Below, piece by piece: positions 1 through 9,926 of a stretch of DNA of 64,000 nucleotides; the stretch's first letter is position 1; each line of letters opens with the position of its first letter. Position numbers and translations under genes: made by a program. The DNA comes from Ignatzschineria larvae DSM 13226 (lineage in GTDB: Bacteria > Pseudomonadota > Gammaproteobacteria > Cardiobacteriales > Wohlfahrtiimonadaceae), in the NCBI RefSeq assembly GCF_038500265.1, contig NZ_CP150637.1, forward strand, positions 1,079,501 through 1,143,500, written 5' to 3'. Under the pieces are notes generated by a model. That model saw only the letters and a program-made list of their open reading frames with translations, made no database searches and was not told the origin of the DNA.

Positions 1-107
1 TTCTCAAAGAGATGTATGAAGCGGGAGATATCGGAATTGTCGGGGCTTTCTACAAAGTTGAAACCGGAGAAGTCGATTTTATTCAAGAGCTATTTGTGGA
101 GAAATAG
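1..107 (+). CDS. C-terminal end of a probable beta-carbonic anhydrase (partial)
   Basis: Only the last 34 codons are present, read from base 3 to the TAG at 105-107. The peptide contains EAGDIGIVGAFYKVETGEV. This resembles the C-terminal strand of beta-class carbonic anhydrases, which typically reads like GxIxIVGAxYDVxTGxV. The enzyme would interconvert CO2 and bicarbonate with a zinc ion. The zinc ligands lie upstream of the window, so the call rests on this short tail alone. Confidence 0.55.
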   Translation, partial: LKEMYEAGDIGIVGAFYKVETGEVDFIQELFVEK

Positions 108-109
108 AA

Positions 110-138
110 AATGCCAGCAGATGATTCTTGCCGGCATT
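110..138 (+). terminator. hairpin after the carbonic anhydrase gene
   Basis: AATGCCAGCA (110-119) and TGCCGGCATT (129-138) can pair with one A/C mismatch, three bases after the stop codon. There is no clear T-run after the stem, so it may be a weak or factor-dependent terminator or an mRNA-stabilising hairpin. Confidence 0.35.
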
Positions 139-248
139 ACTGTATTGATTGTATCGATTATTCCAATTCAATAGAGTGTTAAATTGATTCCTAAACAGAG
201 TACTAGACAGATTCTGTTGTAATTCTTCACTGTTATGATTGAATTATT

Positions 249-905
249 TTAATCCTTAAATATCCAAGGTGCTCTTTCTGCTCGTTTGGCTTCATAAGCA
301 CGGATTTCATCAGCGTGTTCTAAGGTTAAGCTGATATCGTCAAATCCTTGAATAAGGCAATGTTTACGGAATTCATCAATTTCGAAGATAAATGAATCTG
401 TTAATACTTCACCCTTGCGTACTGCGGTCACACTTTGATTAGGTAGATCAATTGCAATCTCAAGATCATCATATTGTGCAGTCAGTTGGAATAAAGTTTC
501 GATCTGTTCTGGTGTTAAACGAATGGGAAGAAAACCATTTTTGAAGCAGTTATTATAGAAAATATCTGAATAGCTAGAGCTAATCACTGCCCGAAATCCA
601 TAATCGGTTAATGCCCAAACAGCATGTTCCCGGGAAGAGCCACAGCCAAAATTTTCTCGGGCGAGTAGAATGGTGGCTTCTTTATATTGTGGCTGATTGA
701 GTGAAAATTCCATATTAAGAGGACGCTTGCTGTTATCCATTCCTGGAGCACCGAGATCTAAATAACGCCACTCATCAAAGAGATTAGGACCAAATCCTGT
801 TTTATAAATACTCGTTAAAAATTGTTTAGGAATAATGGCATCGGTATCAATATTGGCTCGATCGAGAGGAACAACGATGCCGGTATGAGTTACAAATGGT
901 TGCAT
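249..905 (-). CDS. leuD: 3-isopropylmalate dehydratase small subunit
   Basis: This is the small subunit of isopropylmalate isomerase. With LeuC it converts 2-isopropylmalate to 3-isopropylmalate in leucine synthesis in the cytoplasm. The 218-residue protein has the swivel-domain signatures [12 protein letters not shown] (about 18-29) and [15 protein letters not shown] (about 85-99), which are typical of LeuD. It is slightly longer than the roughly 200 residues usual in enterics. The start is supported by an AAGGAG ribosome binding site ending 8 bases before the ATG. leuC ends 18 bases upstream, so the two are one operon. leuA and leuB are not in the window. Confidence 0.96.
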   Translation of the reverse strand: MQPFVTHTGIVVPLDRANIDTDAIIPKQFLTSIYKTGFGPNLFDEWRYLDLGAPGMDNSKRPLNMEFSLNQPQYKEATILLARENFGCGSSREHAVWALTDYGFRAVISSSYSDIFYNNCFKNGFLPIRLTPEQIETLFQLTAQYDDLEIAIDLPNQSVTAVRKGEVLTDSFIFEIDEFRKHCLIQGFDDISLTLEHADEIRAYEAKRAERAPWIFKD

Positions 906-923
906 AGATAATCTCCTTCTTGA

Positions 924-2336
924 TTAAGCTTCATTAATAGTACGAATATCCACAAAATGCCCAGCAATTGCAGCAGCGGCCGCCATCGCAGGGCTCACTA
1001 AGTGAGTACGGCCTGCAGCACCTTGACGGCCCTCAAAGTTCCGATTAGAAGTGGAAGCGCAACGTTCATAAGGCTCAAGTCTATCAGGATTCATCGCAAG
1101 ACACATTGAGCAACCTGGCTCACGCCATTCAAAGCCAGCATCAATAAAGATTTGATCTAATCCTTCTGCTTCTGCAGCCGCTTTGACAATCCCTGAGCCG
1201 GGAACAACCATCGCTAATTTGATATTAGGAGCAATTTTTTTCCCTTTCACGAATCGCGCTGCATCGCGAATATCTTCTAATCGAGAGTTGGTGCAAGAGC
1301 CGATAAAGACCTTATCAATCATCATCTCTTCTGGGGATTCACCCGCTTTCAATCCCATATATTTAAGTGCTTTAGCGATGCTGTCTCGCTGTACAGCATT
1401 AGCCGCTTTTTCAGGATCGGGGACAACTTGATCGATACCAATCACCATTTCAGGACTGGTACCATAACTTACCTGTGGCGCGATCATTGCTGCATCGAGC
1501 GTGATCACTTTATCAAAATGCGCATTTGGATCAGAATGCAATGTTTGCCAATAGCTCACCGCTTTATCCCAATCTTCACCCTTAGGAGCAAATGGACGAT
1601 TTTTAACATACTCTATCGTGGTATTATCAACGGCCACTAATCCGACGCGAGCACCAGCTTCTATCGCCATATTACACATGGTCATTCGACCTTCCATTGA
1701 CAGATTAGCGACAGCATCGCCAGCAAACTCAATGGCATAGCCGGTACCGCCAGCAGTACCAATATGGCCGATAATGGCAAGAATCAGATCTTTAGCAGTC
1801 ACATTAGGTTGTAATTGACCCATGACTTCGATCTTCATCGTTTTAGACGGTTTTTGCACTAGGCAACTTGTTGCCATAACATGTTCAACTTCACTAGTAC
1901 CAATTCCAAAAGCAATCGCACCGAAAGCACCATGTGTTGCCGTATGTGAATCGCCGCAAACAATTGTCATCCCCGGAAGTGTCGCTCCTTGTTCAGGACC
2001 TGCAACGTGTACAATGCCTCGGCGTTGATCACCGATAGGGAAGTAATTGAGGGCATGTTTTGTGGCATTTTGATGCAGCGTATCGACTTGCAGTTTAGCA
2101 ATAGGATCTGTGATATTCGCGATATCACTTGTTGTCGGCGTATTGTGATCTGCCATTGCGACAATTGCATTTTTACGCCAGAGCGAACGTCCTGCTTTCT
2201 CGAGGCCTTCAAAAGCCTGAGCGCTTGTAACTTCATGAATAATATGTCGATCGATATAGAGAAGGGCTGTACCATCTGCTTCAGTGCGAACAACATGATC
2301 ATCCCAAATCTTTTCGTAAAGTGTTTTTGCTGTCAT
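924..2336 (-). CDS. leuC: 3-isopropylmalate dehydratase large subunit
   Basis: This is the catalytic aconitase-family subunit that carries a [4Fe-4S] cluster and partners LeuD. Recognisable signatures are [36 protein letters not shown] and the double-cysteine [11 protein letters not shown], which supply the cluster ligands. The reading frame extends 4 codons further to a GTG at 2348. The ATG at 2336 is preferred because the protein then begins [16 protein letters not shown], matching the family's usual MAKTLYEK start. Neither start has a strong ribosome binding site. It is the first gene of leuCD. Confidence 0.95.
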   Translation of the reverse strand: MTAKTLYEKIWDDHVVRTEADGTALLYIDRHIIHEVTSAQAFEGLEKAGRSLWRKNAIVAMADHNTPTTSDIANITDPIAKLQVDTLHQNATKHALNYFPIGDQRRGIVHVAGPEQGATLPGMTIVCGDSHTATHGAFGAIAFGIGTSEVEHVMATSCLVQKPSKTMKIEVMGQLQPNVTAKDLILAIIGHIGTAGGTGYAIEFAGDAVANLSMEGRMTMCNMAIEAGARVGLVAVDNTTIEYVKNRPFAPKGEDWDKAVSYWQTLHSDPNAHFDKVITLDAAMIAPQVSYGTSPEMVIGIDQVVPDPEKAANAVQRDSIAKALKYMGLKAGESPEEMMIDKVFIGSCTNSRLEDIRDAARFVKGKKIAPNIKLAMVVPGSGIVKAAAEAEGLDQIFIDAGFEWREPGCSMCLAMNPDRLEPYERCASTSNRNFEGRQGAAGRTHLVSPAMAAAAAIAGHFVDIRTINEA

Positions 2337-2348
2337 TTTTATATCCAC

Positions 2349-2879
2349 TATCTTTTTTATGAATGCGTTGATGCGTTGATTCCTATAGATCTATTTTCCT
2401 ATTAGGGATAAAAACTATTACTAATAAGAAAATCATAAGCAACTTATTGATAAGCCTAATGTCGGATAGGGAAGGCTTGGGTAGATCTTTAATGTGATAA
2501 AGATTACCGTTGTTCACATGATCATAAGATTTTGTCCTGATCTGTGCTATAAAGTTGATCGCTGCTCATTCGCCCTTGTGATTCTCATTTGATTATGTAA
2601 TAGCGATGGAAGTTTATCTGACCACGCTATGATTTTTTTGAGGGCTCTTATATTCTAATACCCTGTTTTTGATTTTTTGTAAAATAGAACACTATAAATC
2701 GGGTAATAAGTTGTCAGGCGTAATGATTAGGATAGCACTCATCTTTTAACAAAAACAAGTAGATGAATGAAAAGCTGTAAAACAGAGAAAAAGATACAAA
2801 CAACTTACGGTACAATTTATTTAGATTATTCAGAATATTTAGGCTAATAACTGCACTATATATAGTAGGGAGATCGCTA
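2349..2879. other. intergenic region between divergent leuC and proB
   Basis: 531 bases hold the promoters for leuCD (leftward) and proB (rightward). No gene longer than a short peptide is supported. Minus strand 2436-2383 could encode a 17-residue peptide rich in Ile, Leu and Val upstream of leuC, but it has no ribosome binding site and no terminator follows it. An 8-base unit ATGCGTTG is repeated in tandem near 2363-2378. Confidence 0.5.
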
Positions 2880-3995
2880 ATGAAAGGCGTTGAGAAACAA
2901 GTTTGGGTTGTGAAAATTGGAAGCGCTATGATTACCAATGATGGTCGTGGCGTTGATGAAGCACGAATTCATCATTGGTGTGAGCAAGTAGCTAAATTGC
3001 ATGAAAAAGGGATTCAAGTGGTGCTGGTTTCATCAGGGGCTGTTGCAGAAGGAATGAAGCTTTTGAACTGGCATGAACGTCCGCAATTCTTAAGCGAGTT
3101 ACAAGCGGCGGCTTCTGTTGGGCAATCTTCCCTTATTCGTGCTTGGAGTCGAGGATTTATGCCATTTAATCTGAATGTAGGGCAGATTCTATTGACCCAT
3201 GAAGATGCCGCAGATCGTCAACGCTATCTCAATATTAAAAATACAATTAATACGCTATTACAATACGATGCTGTACCCGTTATTAATGAGAACGACACAA
3301 TCTCTTTTTCAGAGATTAAGTTTGGCGATAATGATACCTTAGGGGCGCTTGTTGCGAATCTCATTGAAGCGGATAACTATATTATCCTGACGGATCAAGA
3401 GGGCGTTTATGAAGCGGATCCACGTAAAAATCCTGAGGCAAAGATGATTCATGAAGCTGACGCCCATGATGAACGATTATTAGGCATGGTAACGAGTGAA
3501 GGTGGAAAATTTGGAACAGGTGGTATGTACACTAAGATCACCGCCTCGCATATTGCGGCAACATCTGGTACGAATACCTATATTGTGAAAGGGGATCGTC
3601 CAAATGCCTTATTAGATATTGCAAATTCTGCCAAAGTGGGCACAAAGTTGAAGGCTGATGGCTCTGTGATTGCGGCGAAAAAGCGTTGGATGCTGGCACA
3701 AAAGCAGATTAAAGGGCATTTGGTCATTGATGATGGTGCGGTAAAAGCGATGTTAGAAGATGGTAAGAGCTTGTTACCTATCGGAGTGATTGCCGTAGAT
3801 GGTAATTTTGATCGGGGTGATGTTGTTGTCTGTATTGATCAAAAAGGTCGGGAAATCGGTCGAGGTTTGAGTAATTATCATGCATTGGAAATTGAGAATA
3901 TTTTGCAAACGCCATCCTCTGAAATCGTTGATAAACTCGGGTATATCATTACTGATGAGTTGATTCATCGGAACAATTGGGTTGAAACACAATAA
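2880..3995 (+). CDS. proB: glutamate 5-kinase
   Basis: ProB phosphorylates glutamate to gamma-glutamyl phosphate, the first step of proline synthesis. The 371-residue protein has the amino-acid kinase domain (start VWVVKIGSAMITNDGRG, then VLVSSGAVAEG, PVINENDTI and FGDNDTLGALVA). A C-terminal PUA domain follows from about residue 280 (GVIAVDGNFDRGDVV). The length matches ProB enzymes that carry a PUA domain. An AGGGAG ribosome binding site precedes the ATG by about 8 bases. proA is not adjacent. Control is normally by proline feedback at the kinase domain. Confidence 0.95.
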   Translation: MKGVEKQVWVVKIGSAMITNDGRGVDEARIHHWCEQVAKLHEKGIQVVLVSSGAVAEGMKLLNWHERPQFLSELQAAASVGQSSLIRAWSRGFMPFNLNVGQILLTHEDAADRQRYLNIKNTINTLLQYDAVPVINENDTISFSEIKFGDNDTLGALVANLIEADNYIILTDQEGVYEADPRKNPEAKMIHEADAHDERLLGMVTSEGGKFGTGGMYTKITASHIAATSGTNTYIVKGDRPNALLDIANSAKVGTKLKADGSVIAAKKRWMLAQKQIKGHLVIDDGAVKAMLEDGKSLLPIGVIAVDGNFDRGDVVVCIDQKGREIGRGLSNYHALEIENILQTPSSEIVDKLGYIITDELIHRNNWVETQ

Positions 3996-4145
3996 TTTCA
4001 CCCCATATTGATAATTAGCAATTAAATTTAACTGTAAAATCAGGTATGATAAGGGGCTAAATTTGTTAGCTATGTCATAAAAATTAGAAGTTAGATAACT
4101 AGCTATTAAAATAACAACAAACATTGAATTGGTAAAAGGTCTCAA

Positions 4146-7016
4146 ATGATTAATAAATTAATCCGAAAAATCTTTGGTACACGTAATGATCGTATGATTA
4201 AAGAAGCAAAGCGTTACGTGATGCAAGTGAATGCGCTAGAAGAGAAAATGCGCGCTATGTCGGACGAGGAGCTTAAAGGGCAGACCAATCTCTTTAAAGA
4301 GCGCCTAACCAAAGGTGAGACCTTAGATGATCTACTTCCTGAAGCCTTTGCGGTCATGCGGGAAGCGTCATTCCGAGTATTAGGAATGCGTCACTATGAT
4401 GTGCAGTTGATCGGTGGTTATATGCTACATAAAGGGCGTATCGCTGAGATGCGTACCGGTGAAGGTAAAACACTGGTCGCAACGCTTGCGGTTTATCTGA
4501 ATGCGATCGCCGGCAAAGGGGTTCATGTTGTGACGGTGAATGACTATCTTGCTCGCCGTGATGCTGAGTGGATGGGGCAAGTATATAACTTCTTAGATTT
4601 AACCGTCGGTGTGATTGTTTCGAATCAATCATTAGAAGAGAAAAAAGCGGCTTATCAAGCGGATATATCCTATGCGACTAATAACGAGTTAGGCTTTGAT
4701 TATCTACGGGATAACATGGTTTTTGATATGAGCCAAAAGGTACAACGTCCGCTCTATTTTGCCGTCATCGATGAGGTAGACTCAATCTTAATCGATGAAG
4801 CGAGAACGCCGTTAATCATTTCAGGGCCTGTTGAAGGTAGTGCAGAACTCTATCATGCTGTTAATAAACTCATTCCACATCTTAAAAAGCCAACGGCTGA
4901 TGGGCCTATCGATTTTGAGATCAATGAGAAAGATAAACAGGTCAATCTCACAGAAGAGGGACATCAACATCTCGAATCACTTCTAATGGAAGCAGAGTTA
5001 TTGAAAGAGGGTGAGAGTCTTTATGATAGTCAAAACTTAAAACTCTATCATCACGTCGATAACTGCTTACGTGCACACTATATTTTCCACAAAGATGTCG
5101 ATTATATCGTCGAAAAAGGCGAAATTGTTATCGTTGATGAGCATACTGGTCGAACACTCGCCGGCCGTCGTTGGTCTGATGGTTTACATCAAGCCATTGA
5201 AGTGAAAGAAGGGGTAGAAGTTAAACCTGAGAATCAAACATTGGCTTCTATTACATTCCAAAACTACTTCCGTATCTATGAAAAATTAGCGGGTATGACC
5301 GGTACAGCAGACACAGAAGCACCGGAATTTTTAGAAATTTATGGACTAGAAGTGGTGGTCATTCCGACAAACCGCCCCATTCAGCGTAAAGATTATGGAG
5401 ATCTCATCTATCTCACTCAACAAGAGAAATATGAAGCGATCATCAAAGATATTCAAGATTGTTATGAGCGCAAACAACCTGTATTAGTGGGAACCGCTTC
5501 TGTTGAAGTTTCAGAATTAATCTCTGATCTTCTAAAAGCTGAAAATATCCCCCATGAAGTCTTAAATGCTAAACAACATGAACGGGAAGCGTACATTGTT
5601 GGGCGTGCTGGTATTCCGGGAGCTGTGACAATTGCTACTAATATGGCGGGTCGTGGTACCGATATCGTGTTAGGTGGTAATGTGAAGCTTGAGGAAGAGC
5701 TCTATCTCGCTGAAAACCCTAACGCTACAGAAGAAGAGTTGAAAGCACTTCGCGAAAAAGCGAAAGAGCGCCAGAAAGAGGTGCTCGAGCTTGGCGGTTT
5801 ACATATTATCGGGACAGAGCGCCATGAATCTCGTCGTATCGATAACCAGCTTCGTGGTCGTGCCGGCCGTCAAGGGGATGTGGGTTCTTCACGTTTCTAT
5901 CTATCACTTGATGATCATTTAATGCGAATCTTTATGAATCCTAAGATGCGCAGCTTGATGGCAAGTTTAGGAATGGGTAATGGCGAAGCGCTTGAGCATC
6001 GTATGATTACTCGCTCTATTGAAAATGCCCAGCGTAAAGTGGAAGGCCATAACTTCGATATCCGTAAAAATCTTCTTCAATATGATGATATTGCTAATGA
6101 TCAACGTAAAATTATCTATCAACAACGTGATGATATCTTAAAAGCAGAAGATATTAGCAATGCCATTAAGATGATGCGGGAGCAAGTATTTGCGGAGATT
6201 GTAGAGAAATATGTCCCTGCACAAAGTTATGCCGAGCAGTGGGATTTAGAAGGTCTTACAGATATTCTCAATAAAGAATTCCGTATTGATCTTAATTTCA
6301 CTAAGATGCTTGCCGATAACCCTAATTTAACGGAAGAAGAGATCTATAATACGATTATTGCGGAAAGTGAGCGTATTTACGAAGAGAAGAAAAAACAGGC
6401 GAATGCGGATGTTGATCCAACGCAATTCCGTCGTTTTGAAAAATCTGTTCTACTTGAAGTACAAGATTCACAATGGAAAGAGCATCTTGCAGCGATGGAT
6501 TATTTGCGTCAAGGGATTCAACTTCGCGCCTATGGCCAACGTCGTCCTGAGCAAGAATATAAACGAGAATCCTTTATTCTCTTTGAAGAGATGCTGCATC
6601 AAATTCACTACAAAACAATTCGCTTCTTAAGCAATATCGTGATTCGGGTAGAGAAACCTGAAGAGGTGCAAGAGACATTGCAAGCACCGGTAGAAGCTGA
6701 AAGTAAAGTGATTCAAGGCTCTATCACCAATGCTGAAGATATTGATCGTTTAGCAGATGAAATTGGTAATATTCAGGAGGAAGGGATTGCCGATACTGAA
6801 AAAGCAATTTTAGCAGATATTCAATCTGGCGCACTAGATGAGAAAAAGGGGGGTAATGAGCCTTGTCCTTGTGGTTCAGGTAAGCCTTATTCCCAATGTC
6901 ATGGTGCGATTGAGCTAAATGAAAAGGAACATGATCTCTTCCATATCGGTCGTAATGATCCATGTCCTTGTGGTTCAGGTGCTAAGTATAAAAACTGTCA
7001 TGGTAAGATTCGTTAA
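4146..7016 (+). CDS. secA: preprotein translocase ATPase with two C-terminal SEC-C zinc motifs
   Basis: SecA is the motor that drives proteins through the SecYEG channel. The 956-residue protein has the DEAD-like motor with Walker A MRTGEGKT (about 101-108) and the IDEVDSILIDEARTP Walker B region. It also has the preprotein cross-linking region, the second motor fold (MAGRGTDIVLGGN, RGRAGRQGD) and the helical wing/scaffold. Most SecA proteins end in one zinc-binding SEC-C motif. This one has two: EPCPCGSGKPYSQCHG (905-920) and DPCPCGSGAKYKNCHG (938-953), separated by 17 residues. The zinc motif binds SecB and ribosomes. It stands 150 bases after proB with no terminator seen between them. Confidence 0.97.
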   Translation: MINKLIRKIFGTRNDRMIKEAKRYVMQVNALEEKMRAMSDEELKGQTNLFKERLTKGETLDDLLPEAFAVMREASFRVLGMRHYDVQLIGGYMLHKGRIAEMRTGEGKTLVATLAVYLNAIAGKGVHVVTVNDYLARRDAEWMGQVYNFLDLTVGVIVSNQSLEEKKAAYQADISYATNNELGFDYLRDNMVFDMSQKVQRPLYFAVIDEVDSILIDEARTPLIISGPVEGSAELYHAVNKLIPHLKKPTADGPIDFEINEKDKQVNLTEEGHQHLESLLMEAELLKEGESLYDSQNLKLYHHVDNCLRAHYIFHKDVDYIVEKGEIVIVDEHTGRTLAGRRWSDGLHQAIEVKEGVEVKPENQTLASITFQNYFRIYEKLAGMTGTADTEAPEFLEIYGLEVVVIPTNRPIQRKDYGDLIYLTQQEKYEAIIKDIQDCYERKQPVLVGTASVEVSELISDLLKAENIPHEVLNAKQHEREAYIVGRAGIPGAVTIATNMAGRGTDIVLGGNVKLEEELYLAENPNATEEELKALREKAKERQKEVLELGGLHIIGTERHESRRIDNQLRGRAGRQGDVGSSRFYLSLDDHLMRIFMNPKMRSLMASLGMGNGEALEHRMITRSIENAQRKVEGHNFDIRKNLLQYDDIANDQRKIIYQQRDDILKAEDISNAIKMMREQVFAEIVEKYVPAQSYAEQWDLEGLTDILNKEFRIDLNFTKMLADNPNLTEEEIYNTIIAESERIYEEKKKQANADVDPTQFRRFEKSVLLEVQDSQWKEHLAAMDYLRQGIQLRAYGQRRPEQEYKRESFILFEEMLHQIHYKTIRFLSNIVIRVEKPEEVQETLQAPVEAESKVIQGSITNAEDIDRLADEIGNIQEEGIADTEKAILADIQSGALDEKKGGNEPCPCGSGKPYSQCHGAIELNEKEHDLFHIGRNDPCPCGSGAKYKNCHGKIR

Positions 7017-7115
7017 TAGGCTCAAATTTAGAGTGATTAGATCTTATAATCTGTAGCCTGTTCGATGAAAGTGATTGAACCGAATAGTTACAGAGAGACA
7101 AAGAAGAGATAAAAG

Positions 7116-7149
7116 AAACCGCTAATAGTCGTCAGATTATTAGCGGTTT
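7116..7149. terminator. bidirectional terminator between secA and the converging gene
   Basis: AAACCGCTAAT (7116-7126) pairs perfectly with ATTAGCGGTTT (7139-7149). There is a T-run on the right and A-rich sequence on the left, so it can serve both secA and the gene ending at 7169. Confidence 0.8.
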
Positions 7150-7168
7150 TATTTGATTTGGCTGAATT

Positions 7169-8071
7169 TTATAACGCTTTAATATGTTGATTTAATTGTC
7201 CTCGAGCCCGTTCAATATCAATGTTTCCTTCAAAGAATTTTGGATCCATGACTTCAATTTTGGCATACGGAATTTGATGCATTTTAAAGAGATGTTCTAA
7301 GCGCTGCGTTGTAAGCGCATAGGTTTGGTAATCTTGCAGATAATCTTTCATCGCAACATCATAGATGGAAGGATGGGCCACATAAAGCGCAACTTCATCG
7401 AGTTTCCAATAGAGTGTGTGGCCACTGCCTAATGTGCGAAGCGTTTCAGTTTGATCGAAAATGACCGCTTGAATCACTTCCCAAAGCTCTTCTAGGCCGA
7501 TTTGAATCAGTTGTGATGCAAATAGGCCATTGAGATCTGCCAGGGTCACTATTGAAATATTATTAATATTCTGATTGAAAGCTGTTTCAAATTGATCCAC
7601 AGACTCTTGGTTAAGATGGGCTTTAGTAATAAGCTCATTCTCTAACTGTGCAATAAAAGCTTCTGCTTCAGCATCGTCAGGCATTACAACAGTGAAGGGA
7701 AGCACCTCTAACGGATCAGCAAATTGGTTGAGTTCTTTATTAAAAATCGGAATCTCAAATTGATCAGAACTCGTTCCAATTCCAATGACTAATGGTTTAA
7801 AGTTATTGGCGCGAAATCGAATTTTAGAGATTTCAAAAAGCTGGGTATAGATCGGAAAATTGGGGCGAATAATTTGGTGAAGATGATAGATAGAGCCGAT
7901 ACCAATTAATCCATACTCTCTAATTTGGGGGAAATATTGTGCGATATTCTGGCCAATTGTATGCAGTAATTCGGTTGCTTGTTCTTTATCAAGGTAATGT
8001 GCTTTTTCATCAGGTTTGGGCTGATGTTCGATAACGACAGCTAGGTCGATCGTTCGAAGTCTGTTCTCCAT
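7169..8071 (-). CDS. unrecognised 300-residue cytoplasmic protein
   Basis: I do not recognise this family. The protein is soluble in appearance, with no signal peptide or membrane segment, and is rich in Ile, Leu, Gln and Glu. A ribosome binding site AAGGAT lies 7 bases before the ATG, and codon use looks like that of its neighbours, so it is a real gene. Segments that may help a search are YGLIGIGSIYHLHQIIRPNF, FKPLVIGIGTSSDQFEIPIF and LEELWEVIQAVIFDQTETLR. It stands alone, converging on secA, with 618 bases of AT-rich spacer upstream. Confidence 0.75.
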   Translation of the reverse strand: MENRLRTIDLAVVIEHQPKPDEKAHYLDKEQATELLHTIGQNIAQYFPQIREYGLIGIGSIYHLHQIIRPNFPIYTQLFEISKIRFRANNFKPLVIGIGTSSDQFEIPIFNKELNQFADPLEVLPFTVVMPDDAEAEAFIAQLENELITKAHLNQESVDQFETAFNQNINNISIVTLADLNGLFASQLIQIGLEELWEVIQAVIFDQTETLRTLGSGHTLYWKLDEVALYVAHPSIYDVAMKDYLQDYQTYALTTQRLEHLFKMHQIPYAKIEVMDPKFFEGNIDIERARGQLNQHIKAL

Positions 8072-8689
8072 GAGTATCCTTATTAAATCGGAATATTGCC
8101 GACAAAAATAGTAGATAAAATAGATATAGGTATCTGTTTAGGCCTATATCCATTGTCTGTAAAAATGTTGAATGTAGCATTGTACGTCTTTCTGCTAGAG
8201 AACAGCAAATTGCTTTTAATGCTTTCTATGTCAGTCAAAGTCGTTATTTTAAGTAGTTGAAATTATCAATCAATTAATTAAATAAGAATTGGTATCAAAT
8301 GTATTTTTTTATCGTTTAAATTTTAAGGAAGTTCCGCTATACTTTTGAAGGATTAAATATGGATTAGTTGTTATTTGTCCGTCATCGATATTTCTTATTT
8401 ATAGTATATTAACAATAGTATATTAAATAGTATATTGTGTTATTTATTGAGTGAGAAATTTTCTCAAATAATTCATCATATTAAGATCAGCTTAAGTTTC
8501 ATTGACTATAAAATAGGAATAGAGAAGCATAATAATAGAGTGAAAAAATAGGGCTTAAGCACATTTAAGATGAGAATAATAAATTAAATGGACGCTATCC
8601 TTCAATAGTAAAAAATAGTGAAACAAGAAGAGACGTAAAAACAAGAACAAAAAATCATCAATTGCTAACTTAATTAACAGATTAAAACT
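8072..8689. other. AT-rich spacer with direct repeats upstream of macAB
   Basis: 618 bases without a plausible gene, between the divergent genes at 8071 and 8690. It contains three copies of ATAGTATATT(A/G) starting at 8401, 8415 and 8427. A possible promoter is TTTAAA (8315-8320), 17 bases, TATACT (8338-8343); this would give macA a leader of about 340 bases. The rest is low-complexity AT-rich sequence in which I see nothing more. Confidence 0.4.
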
Positions 8690-9895
8690 ATGAAAAAATA
8701 TCGTAAATGGATTGTAAGCTTGGTTATTATTGCTATTGTGGGGGTTATAGGTTATGTCTATTTGAAACCTGAAGATCGTATTAATTATTTAACCGCACCG
8801 GTAGAAAAAGGGGATCTTGAGGTAAGTATCTTAGCTTACGGTAAGATGGAAGCATCGCAACAGGTGGATGTGGGGGCGCAGGTTTCAGGGCAGATCCAAA
8901 AGATGTATGTTACCCTTGGCGAATCTGTGAAGAAGGGGGAGCTGCTTGTCGAGATCGATGATCTTCCTCAACAAAATGCGCTTCGAGATAGTGAAGCACG
9001 GTTGAAGAATATGATTGCTTCAAAAGTAGCTAAAGAAGCACAACTGATCAATGCTCGTATTAATCTCGAGCGTCAGAAAAATCTCATTAAAAATGGGGCG
9101 ACAACGCAATCTGAATATGATCTAGCGGAGGCGAATTTAAAGGTTTATGAAGCAGAAGTCGAGGCTCTTGTGGCGCAAATTGCCCAAGCACAGATTGCAC
9201 TCGATACCGCTGAAATTGATCTTGGTTATACTAAAATTACATCGCCGATGGATGGCGTTGTCGTTGCAACGGTTGTGAAAGAGGGACAGACGGTGAACTC
9301 AACCCAAACAGCACCGACAATTGTTAAAGTGGCGGATCTTTCGGTTATGACGATTAAAGCGCAAATATCTGAAGCGGATGTCACCAAACTCTATCCCGGC
9401 ATGAAGGCTTACTTTACGATTTTGGGGGAGCCAGATCAACGCTATGAAGCTGTATTACGGCAAATTGAGCCGGCAACGGAAACGTTTCAAACGACAACAG
9501 GTAATGCGGTGACAAACTTCACAGAAGCGGTCTATTACAACGGTCTTTTTGATGTAGAGAATCCTGATCATAAGTTTTATATCGGTATGTCAACGCAAGT
9601 CTACATAGTGTTAGAAGATGCAGAGAATGTCTTGAAGATTCCTGTATCCGCACTTCGCTTTAATCCCACTCAAGGTGCTATGACGGGAAAAGCACCAGAA
9701 GGAATGCGCTGGGTTTGGGTGTTAGAAGATCAAACTCAAGGGAAAATTGTACCTAGAGCGATTAAAACCGGGATTTCCAATAATATTGCTGTAGAAGTAA
9801 TTGAGGGCTTAAAAGAAGGGGAGGCGGTGATTACCGCGGAATCAACAGGAACTATCCCCGTTACAAGCGGTGGCCCAATGGGTCGAAGACGATAG
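8690..9895 (+). CDS. macA: MacA-like periplasmic adaptor of the MacAB efflux pump
   Basis: Membrane-fusion protein that links the inner-membrane ABC transporter MacB to an outer-membrane TolC-type channel. The N-terminus has a single membrane anchor (WIVSLVIIAIVGVIGYVYL, about 5-23). A biotinyl-lipoyl half (VGAQVSGQIQKMYVTLGESV) follows, then an alpha-helical hairpin (about 100-180), a second lipoyl half (YTKITSPMDGVVVA) and a beta-barrel region. It is 401 residues long, a little longer than E. coli MacA. No good ribosome binding site precedes the ATG. macB follows 31 bases later. The TolC partner is not in the window. Confidence 0.9.
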   Translation: MKKYRKWIVSLVIIAIVGVIGYVYLKPEDRINYLTAPVEKGDLEVSILAYGKMEASQQVDVGAQVSGQIQKMYVTLGESVKKGELLVEIDDLPQQNALRDSEARLKNMIASKVAKEAQLINARINLERQKNLIKNGATTQSEYDLAEANLKVYEAEVEALVAQIAQAQIALDTAEIDLGYTKITSPMDGVVVATVVKEGQTVNSTQTAPTIVKVADLSVMTIKAQISEADVTKLYPGMKAYFTILGEPDQRYEAVLRQIEPATETFQTTTGNAVTNFTEAVYYNGLFDVENPDHKFYIGMSTQVYIVLEDAENVLKIPVSALRFNPTQGAMTGKAPEGMRWVWVLEDQTQGKIVPRAIKTGISNNIAVEVIEGLKEGEAVITAESTGTIPVTSGGPMGRRR

Positions 9896-9926
9896 ATCAT
9901 CTGTGATAAAAAATAGAGGCAATATA

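Noticed and set aside
110-138. GCCGGCATT hairpin as a further MITE copy
   Set aside because: It shares only the short core sequence; no TATAGT ends or body sequence are present.
2383-2436. Minus-strand 17-residue peptide rich in Ile, Leu and Val, possible leucine leader peptide of leuCD
   Set aside because: No ribosome binding site precedes it and no terminator or antiterminator hairpin follows before leuC, so attenuation is not supported.
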